From: an uncultured Holdemanella sp.
GTDB taxonomy: Bacteria > Bacillota_I > Bacilli_A > Erysipelotrichales > Erysipelotrichaceae
Direction of reading: 5' to 3'
DNA length: 5,823 bases
Assembly: GCF_934772795.1 (NCBI RefSeq)
Contig: NZ_CAKVMR010000094.1
Span: 1-5,823, forward strand
A program made the position numbers and the translations under genes. The notes beneath the pieces were generated by a model that worked only from the letters and a program-made list of their open reading frames with translations, had not been told where the DNA came from and did not search any database. Shown here piece by piece: positions 1 through 5,823 of this stretch. Every line of letters starts with the position of its first letter. Position 1 is the first letter of the stretch.

Positions 1-1562
1 ATCTTATACACTGGCATAATTCCATTTTCTTTACGCAAGTTATATAAATCGAATTCTTTCATATCCCAGTTACGAGCAATGTAGCTATCCGCAAAACCAT
101 ATTTCTTTAATTTACGCAATACATCTACATTCTTAACATTTTCCATCATTAACTTTTCTAAGCTAATAATTTTTAACAAGTGACATAAGAAGAAATTATC
201 CATCTTCGTTACATTATGAATTGTTTCCATATCATATCCATCACGTAACCATTGTGTAACCGCAAAGATTCTTTCATCATCACACTTCTTGATTTTTTCA
301 AGCAATTCTTCCTTCGTTAATCCAGCCAATTCCTTTTTATAGATATGATCCACTTTCATTTCTAAAGAACGAACAGCTTTTAAGAAAGATTCTTCAAAAG
401 TACGTCCAATAGACATAATTTCACCAGTCGCCTTCATCTGTGTTCCTAAATGACGATCTGCATTCGGGAATTTATCAAATGGGAAACGAGCAAATTTTGT
501 AACAATATAGTCCAATGCAGGTTCAAAACAAGCATAACTTGTTTTTGTGATTGGGTTAATAATTTCATCCAAACCTAATCCTACCGCTAATTTAGCACTG
601 ATCTTCGCAATTGGATATCCTGTTGCCTTACTAGCCAAGGCTGAAGAACGAGATACACGAGGGTTAACTTCGATGACATAATATTTAAAACTATTTGGAT
701 TTAATGCCAACTGCACGTTACATCCACCACAAATCTTCAATGCACGAATGATTTTTAAAGATGCATTACGAAGCATTTGGTTTTCACGGTCTGTTAAAGT
801 TTGAACTGGCGCAACAACCGTACTATCTCCTGTATGTACACCTACTGGATCAATATTTTCCATGTTACATACTACGATCGCATTATCTTTGGCATCACGC
901 ATTACTTCATATTCAATTTCTTTATATCCCGCAATACTTTGTTCAATCAAACATTGATGTACTGGACTTGCCTTTAAACCAGAATCACAAATTTCACGAA
1001 GTTCAGCCTCATCATCAGCGAAACCACCACCAGTTCCACCAAGTGTATAAGCTGGACGAACAACCAATGGATACCCTTCACGTTTTGCGAATTCAACAGC
1101 CTCTTCTACAGTATGAACAATCATACTTTCTGGTACTGGCTCATTGATTTCCTGCATTAAAGAACGGAACAATTCACGGTCTTCTGCACGATTGATCGCA
1201 TGTAAATCTGTACCTAAAATTTCTACACCAAACTCATCTAAAATTCCATCTTCATGTAATTCTACAACTAAGTTTAATCCGGTTTGACCACCTAATGATC
1301 CTAAAATGGCATCCGGTCTTTCTTTATAAATAACACGCTTTGCGAAATCTACTGTTAAAGGTTCAATATAAACACGATCCGCAATCGCTGTATCTGTCAT
1401 GATTGTAGCAGGGTTTGAGTTAATTAAGATGACTTCATATCCTTCTTCACGAAGAGATTGACATGCCTGACTTCCGGCATAATCAAATTCAGCAGCCTGA
1501 CCAATGATAATTGGACCAGATCCGATCACTAAGATTTTTTTGATATCTGTACGTTTAGGCAT
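1..1562 (-). CDS. carB: Carbamoyl-phosphate synthase large subunit, N-terminal part (3' end outside window)
   Basis: The first 520 codons of CarB are in the window and the frame is open to its edge. The start ATG is preceded seven bases upstream by GGAGGAG inside the end of carA. Residues 1-400 form the carboxyphosphate synthetase domain: GSGPIIIGQAAEFDYAG (14-30), NSNPATIMTD (48-57), GSLGGQTGLNL (88-98), the ATP-grasp loop RPAYTLGGTGGG (169-180), and EVNPRVSRSSALASKATG (298-315). Active-site residues known from E. coli can be placed: R129, R169, E215, H243, Q284, E298 and N300. From about 400 comes the helical oligomerisation domain, closing with NLRKENGIMPVYK (508-520), as in full-length CarB. 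It cannot be the same gene as the carB end at 5228-5823. The second synthetase half and the allosteric domain, whose UMP- or ornithine-binding residues would hint at its role, lie outside. Confidence 0.96.
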   Translation of the reverse strand, partial: MPKRTDIKKILVIGSGPIIIGQAAEFDYAGSQACQSLREEGYEVILINSNPATIMTDTAIADRVYIEPLTVDFAKRVIYKERPDAILGSLGGQTGLNLVVELHEDGILDEFGVEILGTDLHAINRAEDRELFRSLMQEINEPVPESMIVHTVEEAVEFAKREGYPLVVRPAYTLGGTGGGFADDEAELREICDSGLKASPVHQCLIEQSIAGYKEIEYEVMRDAKDNAIVVCNMENIDPVGVHTGDSTVVAPVQTLTDRENQMLRNASLKIIRALKICGGCNVQLALNPNSFKYYVIEVNPRVSRSSALASKATGYPIAKISAKLAVGLGLDEIINPITKTSYACFEPALDYIVTKFARFPFDKFPNADRHLGTQMKATGEIMSIGRTFEESFLKAVRSLEMKVDHIYKKELAGLTKEELLEKIKKCDDERIFAVTQWLRDGYDMETIHNVTKMDNFFLCHLLKIISLEKLMMENVKNVDVLRKLKKYGFADSYIARNWDMKEFDLYNLRKENGIMPVYK

Positions 1563-2631
1563 TTTTATTCTCCTCCATTAATTCAATAAATTGATCAAAC
1601 AAGTAACGAGAATCTTCAGGTCCTGCACTTGCTTCTGGGTGATATTGCACCGCAAAACAAGGATAGTCTTTATGACGCACACCTTCACAGCTCTTATCAT
1701 TTAATGCTTGGTGTGTCATTTCCAAACGAGTATCCTTTAAGCTATCAATATCTACCGCAAAACCATGGTTTTGAGAAGTGATTTCCACCTTACCTGTTGA
1801 TAAATTTACAACTGGATGGTTAGCTCCACGGTGTCCAAATTTCAATTTATATGTTTTTGCACCACAAGCCAAAGAAATCAACTGATGACCTAAACAAATT
1901 CCAAATACGACAGTCTGAGGAATCAATTCTTTGATTGTTTCAATAGCGACTTGTACATCCGTTGGATCACCAGGACCATTCGACAACATAACGCCATCTG
2001 GACGATAGGATAGAATTGTACTTGCTGGTGTGTCATATGGAACAATGACTAAATCGCATCCACGTTTTGATAGTTCACGAACAATACCCAATTTTGCTCC
2101 GAAATCCATCAATACAACTTTCTTACCACGATTTGGTATAGGGAACACTTTATTTGTAGAAACACGAGCCACTTGATCATGTAAGAAATCAGCTGCTTTT
2201 AAACCTGCAACAACAGCATCTACATCGGCATCCACATCGGCCATAACAGCCTTCATTGTACCTACATTACGAATCTTCATTGTGATTTCACGTGTATCAA
2301 TATCATAAATACCCGGAATATTTTCACGTTTTAAGAAATCATCCAATGTTTCTGAACATCTGAAATTACTTGGATACTCACAATAGTCTTTAACGACAAA
2401 GCCAAATACACATGGAACCATGCTTTCATTATCATCACGATTGATTCCATAGTTACCAATTAATGGATATGTCATCATTACAATTTGTCCACAATATGAA
2501 TTATCTGTTAAAATTTCTTGATAACCCGTCATTGAAGTATTAAATACCAATTCACCAATTTGGAAGTTATCACTACCAAACGCAATTCCGCGATATACAC
2601 TTCCATCTTCTAAAACTAAAAGTCTTTCCAT
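1555..2631 (-). CDS. carA: Carbamoyl-phosphate synthase small (glutaminase) subunit
   Basis: CarA hydrolyses glutamine and channels ammonia to CarB. The 358-aa length is standard for Firmicutes. The N-terminal CPSase small-chain domain runs from about 1 to 150, with LEDG (7-10), FNTSMTGYQEILTD (30-43) and GIYDIDTREIT (107-117). The C-terminal class I glutamine amidotransferase domain starts near 170. It has SNGPGDP (217-223), the nucleophile elbow GICLGHQ with Cys246, SQNHGFAV (286-293), and the QYHPEA block with His331 and Glu333. The catalytic triad is therefore complete. AAGGA lies six bases before the ATG, downstream of the attenuator. The end overlaps carB by 8 nt (ATGCCTAA), which suggests coupled 1:1 synthesis. 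Whether this copy serves pyrimidine or arginine synthesis cannot be told from the protein. Confidence 0.97.
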   Translation of the reverse strand: MERLLVLEDGSVYRGIAFGSDNFQIGELVFNTSMTGYQEILTDNSYCGQIVMMTYPLIGNYGINRDDNESMVPCVFGFVVKDYCEYPSNFRCSETLDDFLKRENIPGIYDIDTREITMKIRNVGTMKAVMADVDADVDAVVAGLKAADFLHDQVARVSTNKVFPIPNRGKKVVLMDFGAKLGIVRELSKRGCDLVIVPYDTPASTILSYRPDGVMLSNGPGDPTDVQVAIETIKELIPQTVVFGICLGHQLISLACGAKTYKLKFGHRGANHPVVNLSTGKVEITSQNHGFAVDIDSLKDTRLEMTHQALNDKSCEGVRHKDYPCFAVQYHPEASAGPEDSRYLFDQFIELMEENKNA

Positions 2632-2656
2632 AATTTGTCCTTTCTGTTATTTACTC

Positions 2657-2694
2657 AAAAAAAAGATTAGCAAACAAACGCATTGCCAATCTTT
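2657..2694 (-). terminator. Attenuator: intrinsic terminator upstream of carA
   Basis: On the minus strand AAAGATTGGCAA (2694-2683) pairs with TTGCTAATCTTT (2673-2662). This gives a 12-bp stem with one G-U pair and a nine-base loop, followed by a tract of eight T in total (2664-2657), of which five lie beyond the stem. It lies between a promoter and carA, only 25 bases before the carA ATG, so it can only serve as a conditional terminator. Its 5' arm begins at the leader peptide stop codon. I searched the leader by eye for a segment able to pair with the 5' arm as an antiterminator and found none of useful length, which favours direct ribosome blocking. Confidence 0.88.
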
Positions 2695-2788
2695 AAATGG
2701 AACTATTAAAAAGTATAGCACTACGAAGAATACTATTCATCTCGATCACTGACGTTTTTCTCATAAACAAAACTGGATTCTTGATCAT
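2693..2788 (-). CDS. Predicted 31-aa leader peptide of the carA attenuator
   Basis: A short ORF begins with ATG at 2788, six bases after a near-perfect GGGAGG (2800-2795), one of the strongest Shine-Dalgarno sites in the window. It encodes 31 residues and stops with TAA at 2695-2693. The peptide starts MIKNPVLFMRKTS and ends SAILFNSSI. It has five Ile, five Ser and two separated Arg codons (AGA at codon 10, CGT at codon 22), but no run of one amino acid as in classical trp or his leaders. The stop codon overlaps the first bases of the terminator stem at 2694-2662, so a ribosome finishing the peptide would cover the terminator's 5' arm. I infer a regulatory leader peptide, meaning the act of translation matters more than the product. 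A functional small protein is possible, and I recognise no family. Confidence 0.65.
   Translation of the reverse strand: MIKNPVLFMRKTSVIEMNSILRSAILFNSSI
2715..2736 (-). promoter_or_regulatory. Candidate RNA pause hairpin inside the leader peptide ORF
   Basis: In the transcript AUAGUAUU (2736-2729) can pair with AGUGCUAU (2722-2715): eight pairs, two of them G-U, around the six-base loop CUUCGU, which holds the single CGU arginine codon. ACUUUUUAA follows immediately. A modest hairpin followed by a U-rich stretch, 20 to 40 nt before an attenuator terminator, is typical of a transcription pause site that lets a ribosome catch up with RNA polymerase. The pairing is read from the sequence; the pausing role is inferred and the stem is not strong. 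Confidence 0.45.
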
Positions 2789-2829
2789 ACGTATCCTCCC
2801 TTGAAAAAAATACTATATTTTTTCTGTTT

Positions 2830-2860
2830 AGTATACTACCACAAATCATGAAAATTTCAA
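2830..2860 (-). promoter_or_regulatory. Predicted sigma-A promoter for the carA-carB unit
   Basis: On the minus strand TTGAAA (2860-2855) is a good -35 box. TAGTAT (2838-2833) lies 16 bases downstream and is preceded by TGG, which gives an extended -10. The overlapping TATACT (2835-2830) is a closer match to the -10 consensus but would need a 19-base spacer. Either way, transcription would start near 2822-2828 and give a leader of about 195 nt before carA. The promoter sits just past the pyrF terminator, as expected for an independent unit. No experimental support; the choice of -10 is open. Confidence 0.7.
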
Positions 2861-2869
2861 TAATAAAGT

Positions 2870-2894
2870 AAAAAAAGATGTGATTTCTCACACC
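2870..2894 (-). terminator. Intrinsic terminator of the carB-pyrK-pyrD-pyrF operon
   Basis: Read on the minus strand, GGTGTGA and TCACATC form a 7-bp stem (one G-U pair) around a GAAA tetraloop. Seven T residues follow at once (2876-2870). The hairpin starts at the base directly after the pyrF stop codon. This is a classical Rho-independent terminator and separates the pyrimidine genes from the carA leader. Confidence 0.9.
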
Positions 2895-3593
2895 TTATTT
2901 AGACATCGTTGCTTCAATTTCTTTGTATGTTTCAACAGGGTTTGCACTCTTCGTAATTGAACGACCAACTACGATATAATCACAACCTTGTTCTTTCGCA
3001 AATGCAGGAGTCGCAACACGCTTTTGATCATCTTTAGAATCACTTGCCAAACGAATACCTGGAGTGACTGTTAAGAAGTCTTCTCCACAAGCTTCGTGAA
3101 TTGCCTTAGCTTCATGTACTGAACATACAACACCGTCCAAGCCTGCTTCTTTGGCATTCTTAGCGTATTTAATAACACAATCAATCACTTCACCAGGAAT
3201 TCCCAATTCGTTATTCATAGCTTCTTTAGAAGTACTAGTAAGCTGAGTTACACCAATACACATAGGACGTTTTCCATCTTTAGCTCCTTCATTCAAGCCA
3301 TCAATGGCAGCCTTCATCATCGCAATACCACCAGCACAGTGTACATTGACAATATCAACGCCTAAATTAGCTAAGTTCTTCATTCCACCCTTAACTGTGT
3401 TTGGAATATCATGCAATTTCAAATCCAAGAAAATGTGGTGACCCATTTCCTTCACTGTTTTTACCATTTCTAAACCACACGCATATGTTAATTCCATACC
3501 AATCTTTACATATACTGGTTCATCAAATTGTTTTAAGAAATCTACAACTTCTTCTTTACTCGAAAAATCTAATGCTACAATTGTCTTACTCAT
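2895..3593 (-). CDS. pyrF: Orotidine 5'-phosphate decarboxylase
   Basis: PyrF decarboxylates OMP to UMP, the last step of de novo pyrimidine synthesis. The 232-aa length fits the short bacterial group. Motifs in order are VALDF with the ligand-binding Asp9, VKIG with Lys30, the signature FLDLKLHDIPNTV (55-67) carrying the catalytic Asp57, Lys59 and Asp62, TPGIR (177-181), and the phosphate-binding VVGRSIT (208-214). A strong AAGGAG lies nine bases before the ATG, and the ATG overlaps the pyrD stop by one base. It is the last gene of its operon: an intrinsic terminator begins at the base after its TAA. In many Firmicutes pyrE follows pyrF; here it does not, so orotate phosphoribosyltransferase must be encoded elsewhere. 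Confidence 0.97.
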   Translation of the reverse strand: MSKTIVALDFSSKEEVVDFLKQFDEPVYVKIGMELTYACGLEMVKTVKEMGHHIFLDLKLHDIPNTVKGGMKNLANLGVDIVNVHCAGGIAMMKAAIDGLNEGAKDGKRPMCIGVTQLTSTSKEAMNNELGIPGEVIDCVIKYAKNAKEAGLDGVVCSVHEAKAIHEACGEDFLTVTPGIRLASDSKDDQKRVATPAFAKEQGCDYIVVGRSITKSANPVETYKEIEATMSK

Positions 3594-4501
3594 TATTTAA
3601 AACTCCTTCCAACTGCTTCTTCAATATTCTTATATCCATACTTCTCTAATACTTTTGGAAGATCCTCAATGATTTTTGGACATACATAAGGATCCACAAA
3701 GTTTTGAGCACCCACTTCAACAGCGCTTGCCCCCGCATTTAAGAATTCCAATACATCTTCTGCACAAGTAATTCCACCAACACCAATGATTGGAATGTTT
3801 ACGGCCTGCGCTACTTGATACACCATTCTTAAGGCAACTGGCTTAATGGCAGGACCAGAAAGACCACCTGTCACATTCGCAAGTAATGGTTTTCCCGTCT
3901 TTAAATTGATACGCATACCCATTAAAGTATTGATCAATACAATACCATCTGCTCCCGCTTCTTCAACGGCTTTGGCAATTTCTACAATATCTGTTACATT
4001 TGGAGATAACTTCACATATACAGGTTTTGTAGCTGCCTCCTTACAAATCTTAGTCACATGTGCTGCAAGTTCAGGCTTTGTGCCCAAACCAATACCACCA
4101 TGTTTTACGTTTGGACAAGAAATATTTAATTCATAAGCCTTAATAACTGGCTGATCATTTAACTTCTTGATAACCTCTACATAATCTTCTTCACATGCAC
4201 CGGCAACATTGGCCATAATTTCTGTATCATACTGTGCAAGGAATGGAAGTTCATTTTCGATAATAGAATCCACACCTTTATTTTGTAAACCAATCGCATT
4301 CAACATTCCCATAGGTGTTTCTGCAATTCTTGGCGTAGGATTTCCAAAACGCTCTTGTGGCGTAGCTGATTTGATGGCAATACCACCTAATACACTTAAA
4401 TCATATAGTTCGGCATATTCTTTACCAAATCCGAAACATCCACTAGCTGGAATAATTGGATTCTTTAAATTCAATCCAGGTAGTTTTACTGAAATATCCA
4501 T
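3593..4501 (-). CDS. pyrD: Dihydroorotate dehydrogenase B (NAD+), catalytic subunit, class 1B
   Basis: PyrD oxidises dihydroorotate to orotate with FMN, the fourth step of UMP synthesis; electrons go through PyrK to NAD+. The protein is 302 aa, normal for class 1B, and has no membrane anchor of the class 2 type. The TIM-barrel N-terminus reads NPIIPASGCFGFGKEY (14-29). The catalytic loop ELNISCPN (124-131) holds Cys129, the active-site base in class 1 enzymes (class 2 enzymes have serine). KLSPN (164-168), GGLSGPAIKP (212-221) and the FMN-phosphate loop GVGGI (240-244) follow. The adjacent pyrK independently supports class 1B. AGGTGG lies seven bases before the ATG, inside the pyrK end. The gene overlaps its neighbours on both sides by one base (TAATG). 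Confidence 0.97.
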   Translation of the reverse strand: MDISVKLPGLNLKNPIIPASGCFGFGKEYAELYDLSVLGGIAIKSATPQERFGNPTPRIAETPMGMLNAIGLQNKGVDSIIENELPFLAQYDTEIMANVAGACEEDYVEVIKKLNDQPVIKAYELNISCPNVKHGGIGLGTKPELAAHVTKICKEAATKPVYVKLSPNVTDIVEIAKAVEEAGADGIVLINTLMGMRINLKTGKPLLANVTGGLSGPAIKPVALRMVYQVAQAVNIPIIGVGGITCAEDVLEFLNAGASAVEVGAQNFVDPYVCPKIIEDLPKVLEKYGYKNIEEAVGRSFK

Positions 4502-5226
4502 TATAAAGCCACCTTTCCCATCTCAAATACTGGACCATCCTTACATACACGTAATGAATGTCCTTCTACATCTTTTACAACACAACCCATGCAAGCACCT
4601 AGACCACATGCCATACGAGCTTCTAATGAAATATATCCTTCACTATACTGTTCGTTAATGGCTTTTAACATAGGTAAAGGTCCACAGCTTAACACAAATT
4701 TACATGTCACATTGTTTTCTTTGATCGCATCCAATGCCGTACCCTTTGTACCTAATGAACCATCCATTGTTGCGACATAAACATCGCATCCCAATGCCTT
4801 AAATTCATCCACATAGAATACACTATTGGCATCGTTTGCACCTAATACAACTGTTACACGTGCATTTTTACTTAAATACTGTTTTGCGGTTTCATATAAT
4901 GGTGGAACACCAACACCGCCACCAATCAACAATACTTCTTCTTTGTCTTCAATTGGAAAACCATTTCCTAAAGGACCAAAGATATCTAATTTTCCTTCTA
5001 ATTCAGTCATTTTTAAAGTACCTTCTCCAAGCACTTTGTAGATGATGACTAAAACATCTTCTTTGATTTCACTAATCGAGATGGGTCTTCGCAAATAGAA
5101 ACCCGGAACTGTGATTTCAATGAATTGACCAGGCTTAGCTGTTTTAGCTAAGTCTGTTTTCAATTCCATTTTCCAAATATCTTTTGCGATTTCCACATTC
5201 GATAGAATGTTCGCAAATTCCTGCAT
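4501..5226 (-). CDS. pyrK: Dihydroorotate dehydrogenase B (NAD+), electron transfer subunit PyrK
   Basis: PyrK carries FAD and a [2Fe-2S] cluster and passes electrons from PyrD's FMN to NAD+ in the cytosolic PyrD2-PyrK2 complex. With the start chosen here it is 241 aa. It shows the FAD-binding LRRPIS motif (45-50), LGPLGNGFP in the middle, the NAD-binding GGGVGVPP (102-109) and SCGP (180-183). All four cluster cysteines are present: C207, C212 and C215 in the CGLGACMGC block, and C228 in the VCKDGPVF tail. Length is close to the B. subtilis protein (about 256 aa). An in-frame ATG at 5244 would add MKWGNN and overlap carB by 17 nt, but it has no Shine-Dalgarno site. The ATG at 5226 has GGGGA six bases upstream and follows the carB TAA by one base, so I prefer it. 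The stop overlaps the pyrD start as TAATG, which suggests coupled translation of the two partner subunits. Confidence 0.95.
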   Translation of the reverse strand: MQEFANILSNVEIAKDIWKMELKTDLAKTAKPGQFIEITVPGFYLRRPISISEIKEDVLVIIYKVLGEGTLKMTELEGKLDIFGPLGNGFPIEDKEEVLLIGGGVGVPPLYETAKQYLSKNARVTVVLGANDANSVFYVDEFKALGCDVYVATMDGSLGTKGTALDAIKENNVTCKFVLSCGPLPMLKAINEQYSEGYISLEARMACGLGACMGCVVKDVEGHSLRVCKDGPVFEMGKVAL

Positions 5227-5227
5227 A

Positions 5228-5823
5228 TTATTTCCCCATTTCATTCATAGATACCATTGAGAAACTCAATGACTCTAAAACTTTCACTAATGCGTTCGCT
5301 GTATCTAAACTTGTCATACAAGAAATGTTGTTTTCGGCAGACACACGACGAATCAAGAAGCCATCGGCATTTGTGTTCTTCTTATTTGACATTGTGTTAA
5401 TGACAAAGTTTACACGTCCATTACGGATAATATCTACAACATTTTTACCATCTTCAGTTTCAATCTTACTAGCACGATGAACATACAATCCTTCAGCTTC
5501 AAATAAGTCTGCCGTACCCTTCGTTGCATAGATTCCATATCCGATGTTCGCAAAGCGTTTCGCTAATTCTAATGCTTCTTGTTTATTTTCATCATCAATT
5601 GTCATTAATACGTTTCCATGAGTTGGAACACTCACGCCGCTGGCAACCAATGCCTTATACAATGCTTTTTCTAAGTTTACATCGCTACCCAAAGCCTCAC
5701 CTGTAGACTTCATTTCAGGTCCTAAAACTGTATCTACACTACGAAGTTTTGCGAATGAGAATACTGGAGCCTTAACGAACACTCTTTCTTTATCTTCAGG
5801 ATGATATCCAGGCGTTAAACCTT
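5228..5823 (-). CDS. carB: Carbamoyl-phosphate synthase large subunit, C-terminal part (5' end outside window)
   Basis: CarB makes carbamoyl phosphate from bicarbonate, ammonia passed from CarA, and two ATP. The 197 codons seen are the end of the protein. Fragment residues about 1-46 finish the second ATP-grasp synthetase domain, with the conserved stretch FVKAPVFSFAKLR followed by LGPEMKSTGE. Residues about 68-190 form the MGS-like allosteric domain, with ATKGTA (99-104, equivalent to the E. coli Thr974/Thr977 nucleotide-binding region), FVINT (139-143), RRVSAEN (158-164) and the TSLDTA helix start (170-175). The reading frame is open through the window edge, so the GTG at 5782 is internal and not a start. 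It ends in TAA one base before the likely pyrK start, so it is the upstream member of the pyrKDF operon. A partner carA would be expected further upstream, outside the window. Family assignment is very secure. Whether this is a full CarB or a separate C-terminal half cannot be seen. It is a different gene from the carB at 1-1562. Confidence 0.95.
   Translation of the reverse strand, partial: GLTPGYHPEDKERVFVKAPVFSFAKLRSVDTVLGPEMKSTGEALGSDVNLEKALYKALVASGVSVPTHGNVLMTIDDENKQEALELAKRFANIGYGIYATKGTADLFEAEGLYVHRASKIETEDGKNVVDIIRNGRVNFVINTMSNKKNTNADGFLIRRVSAENNISCMTSLDTANALVKVLESLSFSMVSMNEMGK

Noticed and set aside
761..1147. Plus-strand ORF of 128 codons opposite carB
   Set aside because: It lies antisense to strongly conserved CarB motifs, its composition is odd (His-, Gln-, Leu- and Tyr-rich), and it resembles no family I know. 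It is a shadow of the carB reading frame.
1555..1562. 8-nt overlap of carA and carB as a possible frameshift or fusion
   Set aside because: The ATGCCTAA overlap has a strong ribosome binding site for carB inside carA and normal ends for both proteins. It is ordinary translational coupling.
2768..2780. Possible PyrR-binding loop in the carA leader (AATCCAG on the minus strand)
   Set aside because: The first seven bases match the ARUCCNG part of the PyrR consensus, but the required GAGG part is replaced by TTTTG and no suitable flanking stem is seen.
2632..2830. T-box or other known riboswitch in the carA leader
   Set aside because: There is no T-box TGGNACC-like sequence, no specifier stem and no recognised aptamer core. 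The leader is short and largely occupied by a translated ORF with its own strong ribosome binding site.
4209..4658. Plus-strand ORF of 149 codons opposite pyrD and pyrK
   Set aside because: It spans two conserved genes on the other strand and shows no recognisable domain. The other plus-strand ORFs (3401-3649, 3846-4136, 4589-4780, 4826-5045, 5184-5480, 5524-5706) are rejected for the same reason.
5228..5782. Independent 184-aa gene starting at the GTG at 5782
   Set aside because: The frame stays open upstream to the window edge and the sequence there (GYHPEDKER before FVKAPVFSF) continues CarB. The GTG is an internal valine codon with no ribosome binding site.

Overview
This is an AT-rich window of bacterial DNA in which every supported gene lies on the minus strand, so it is read from high to low coordinates. 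Gene content and order (class 1B dihydroorotate dehydrogenase with its PyrK subunit), strong GGAGG-type ribosome binding sites, intrinsic terminators and all-TAA stops suggest a low-GC Firmicute. A gut Erysipelotrichia- or Clostridia-like organism is my guess; nothing here fixes the genus.

Region 1 (5823 to 2870) is the end of a de novo pyrimidine operon. It holds the last 197 codons of a carbamoyl-phosphate synthase large subunit (carB, entering from outside the window), then pyrK, pyrD and pyrF. These are packed with a 1-nt gap or 1-nt TAATG overlaps and close with an intrinsic terminator directly behind the pyrF stop codon. PyrD and PyrK together make the NAD-linked dihydroorotate dehydrogenase, and PyrF makes UMP from OMP. 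No pyrE, pyrB, pyrC or pyrR lies in the window.

Region 2 (2869 to 2632) is a 5' control region. It has a sigma-A-like promoter, a strong Shine-Dalgarno site, a 31-codon leader peptide ORF, a likely pause hairpin inside that ORF, and a strong intrinsic terminator whose first arm begins at the leader peptide's stop codon. I read it as a translation-coupled transcription attenuator in front of carA. The layout resembles the E. coli pyrBI attenuator more than a PyrR or T-box leader.

Region 3 (2631 to 1) is a second transcription unit. A complete carA (small, glutaminase subunit) overlaps by 8 nt a carB whose first 520 codons are in the window.

The end of one carB and the start of another carB therefore sit in tandem about 3.7 kb apart, separated by pyrKDF and an attenuator. 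The simplest reading is two carbamoyl-phosphate synthases, one in the pyrimidine operon and one separately controlled, possibly for arginine. A split CarB cannot be excluded because both carB genes run off the window.
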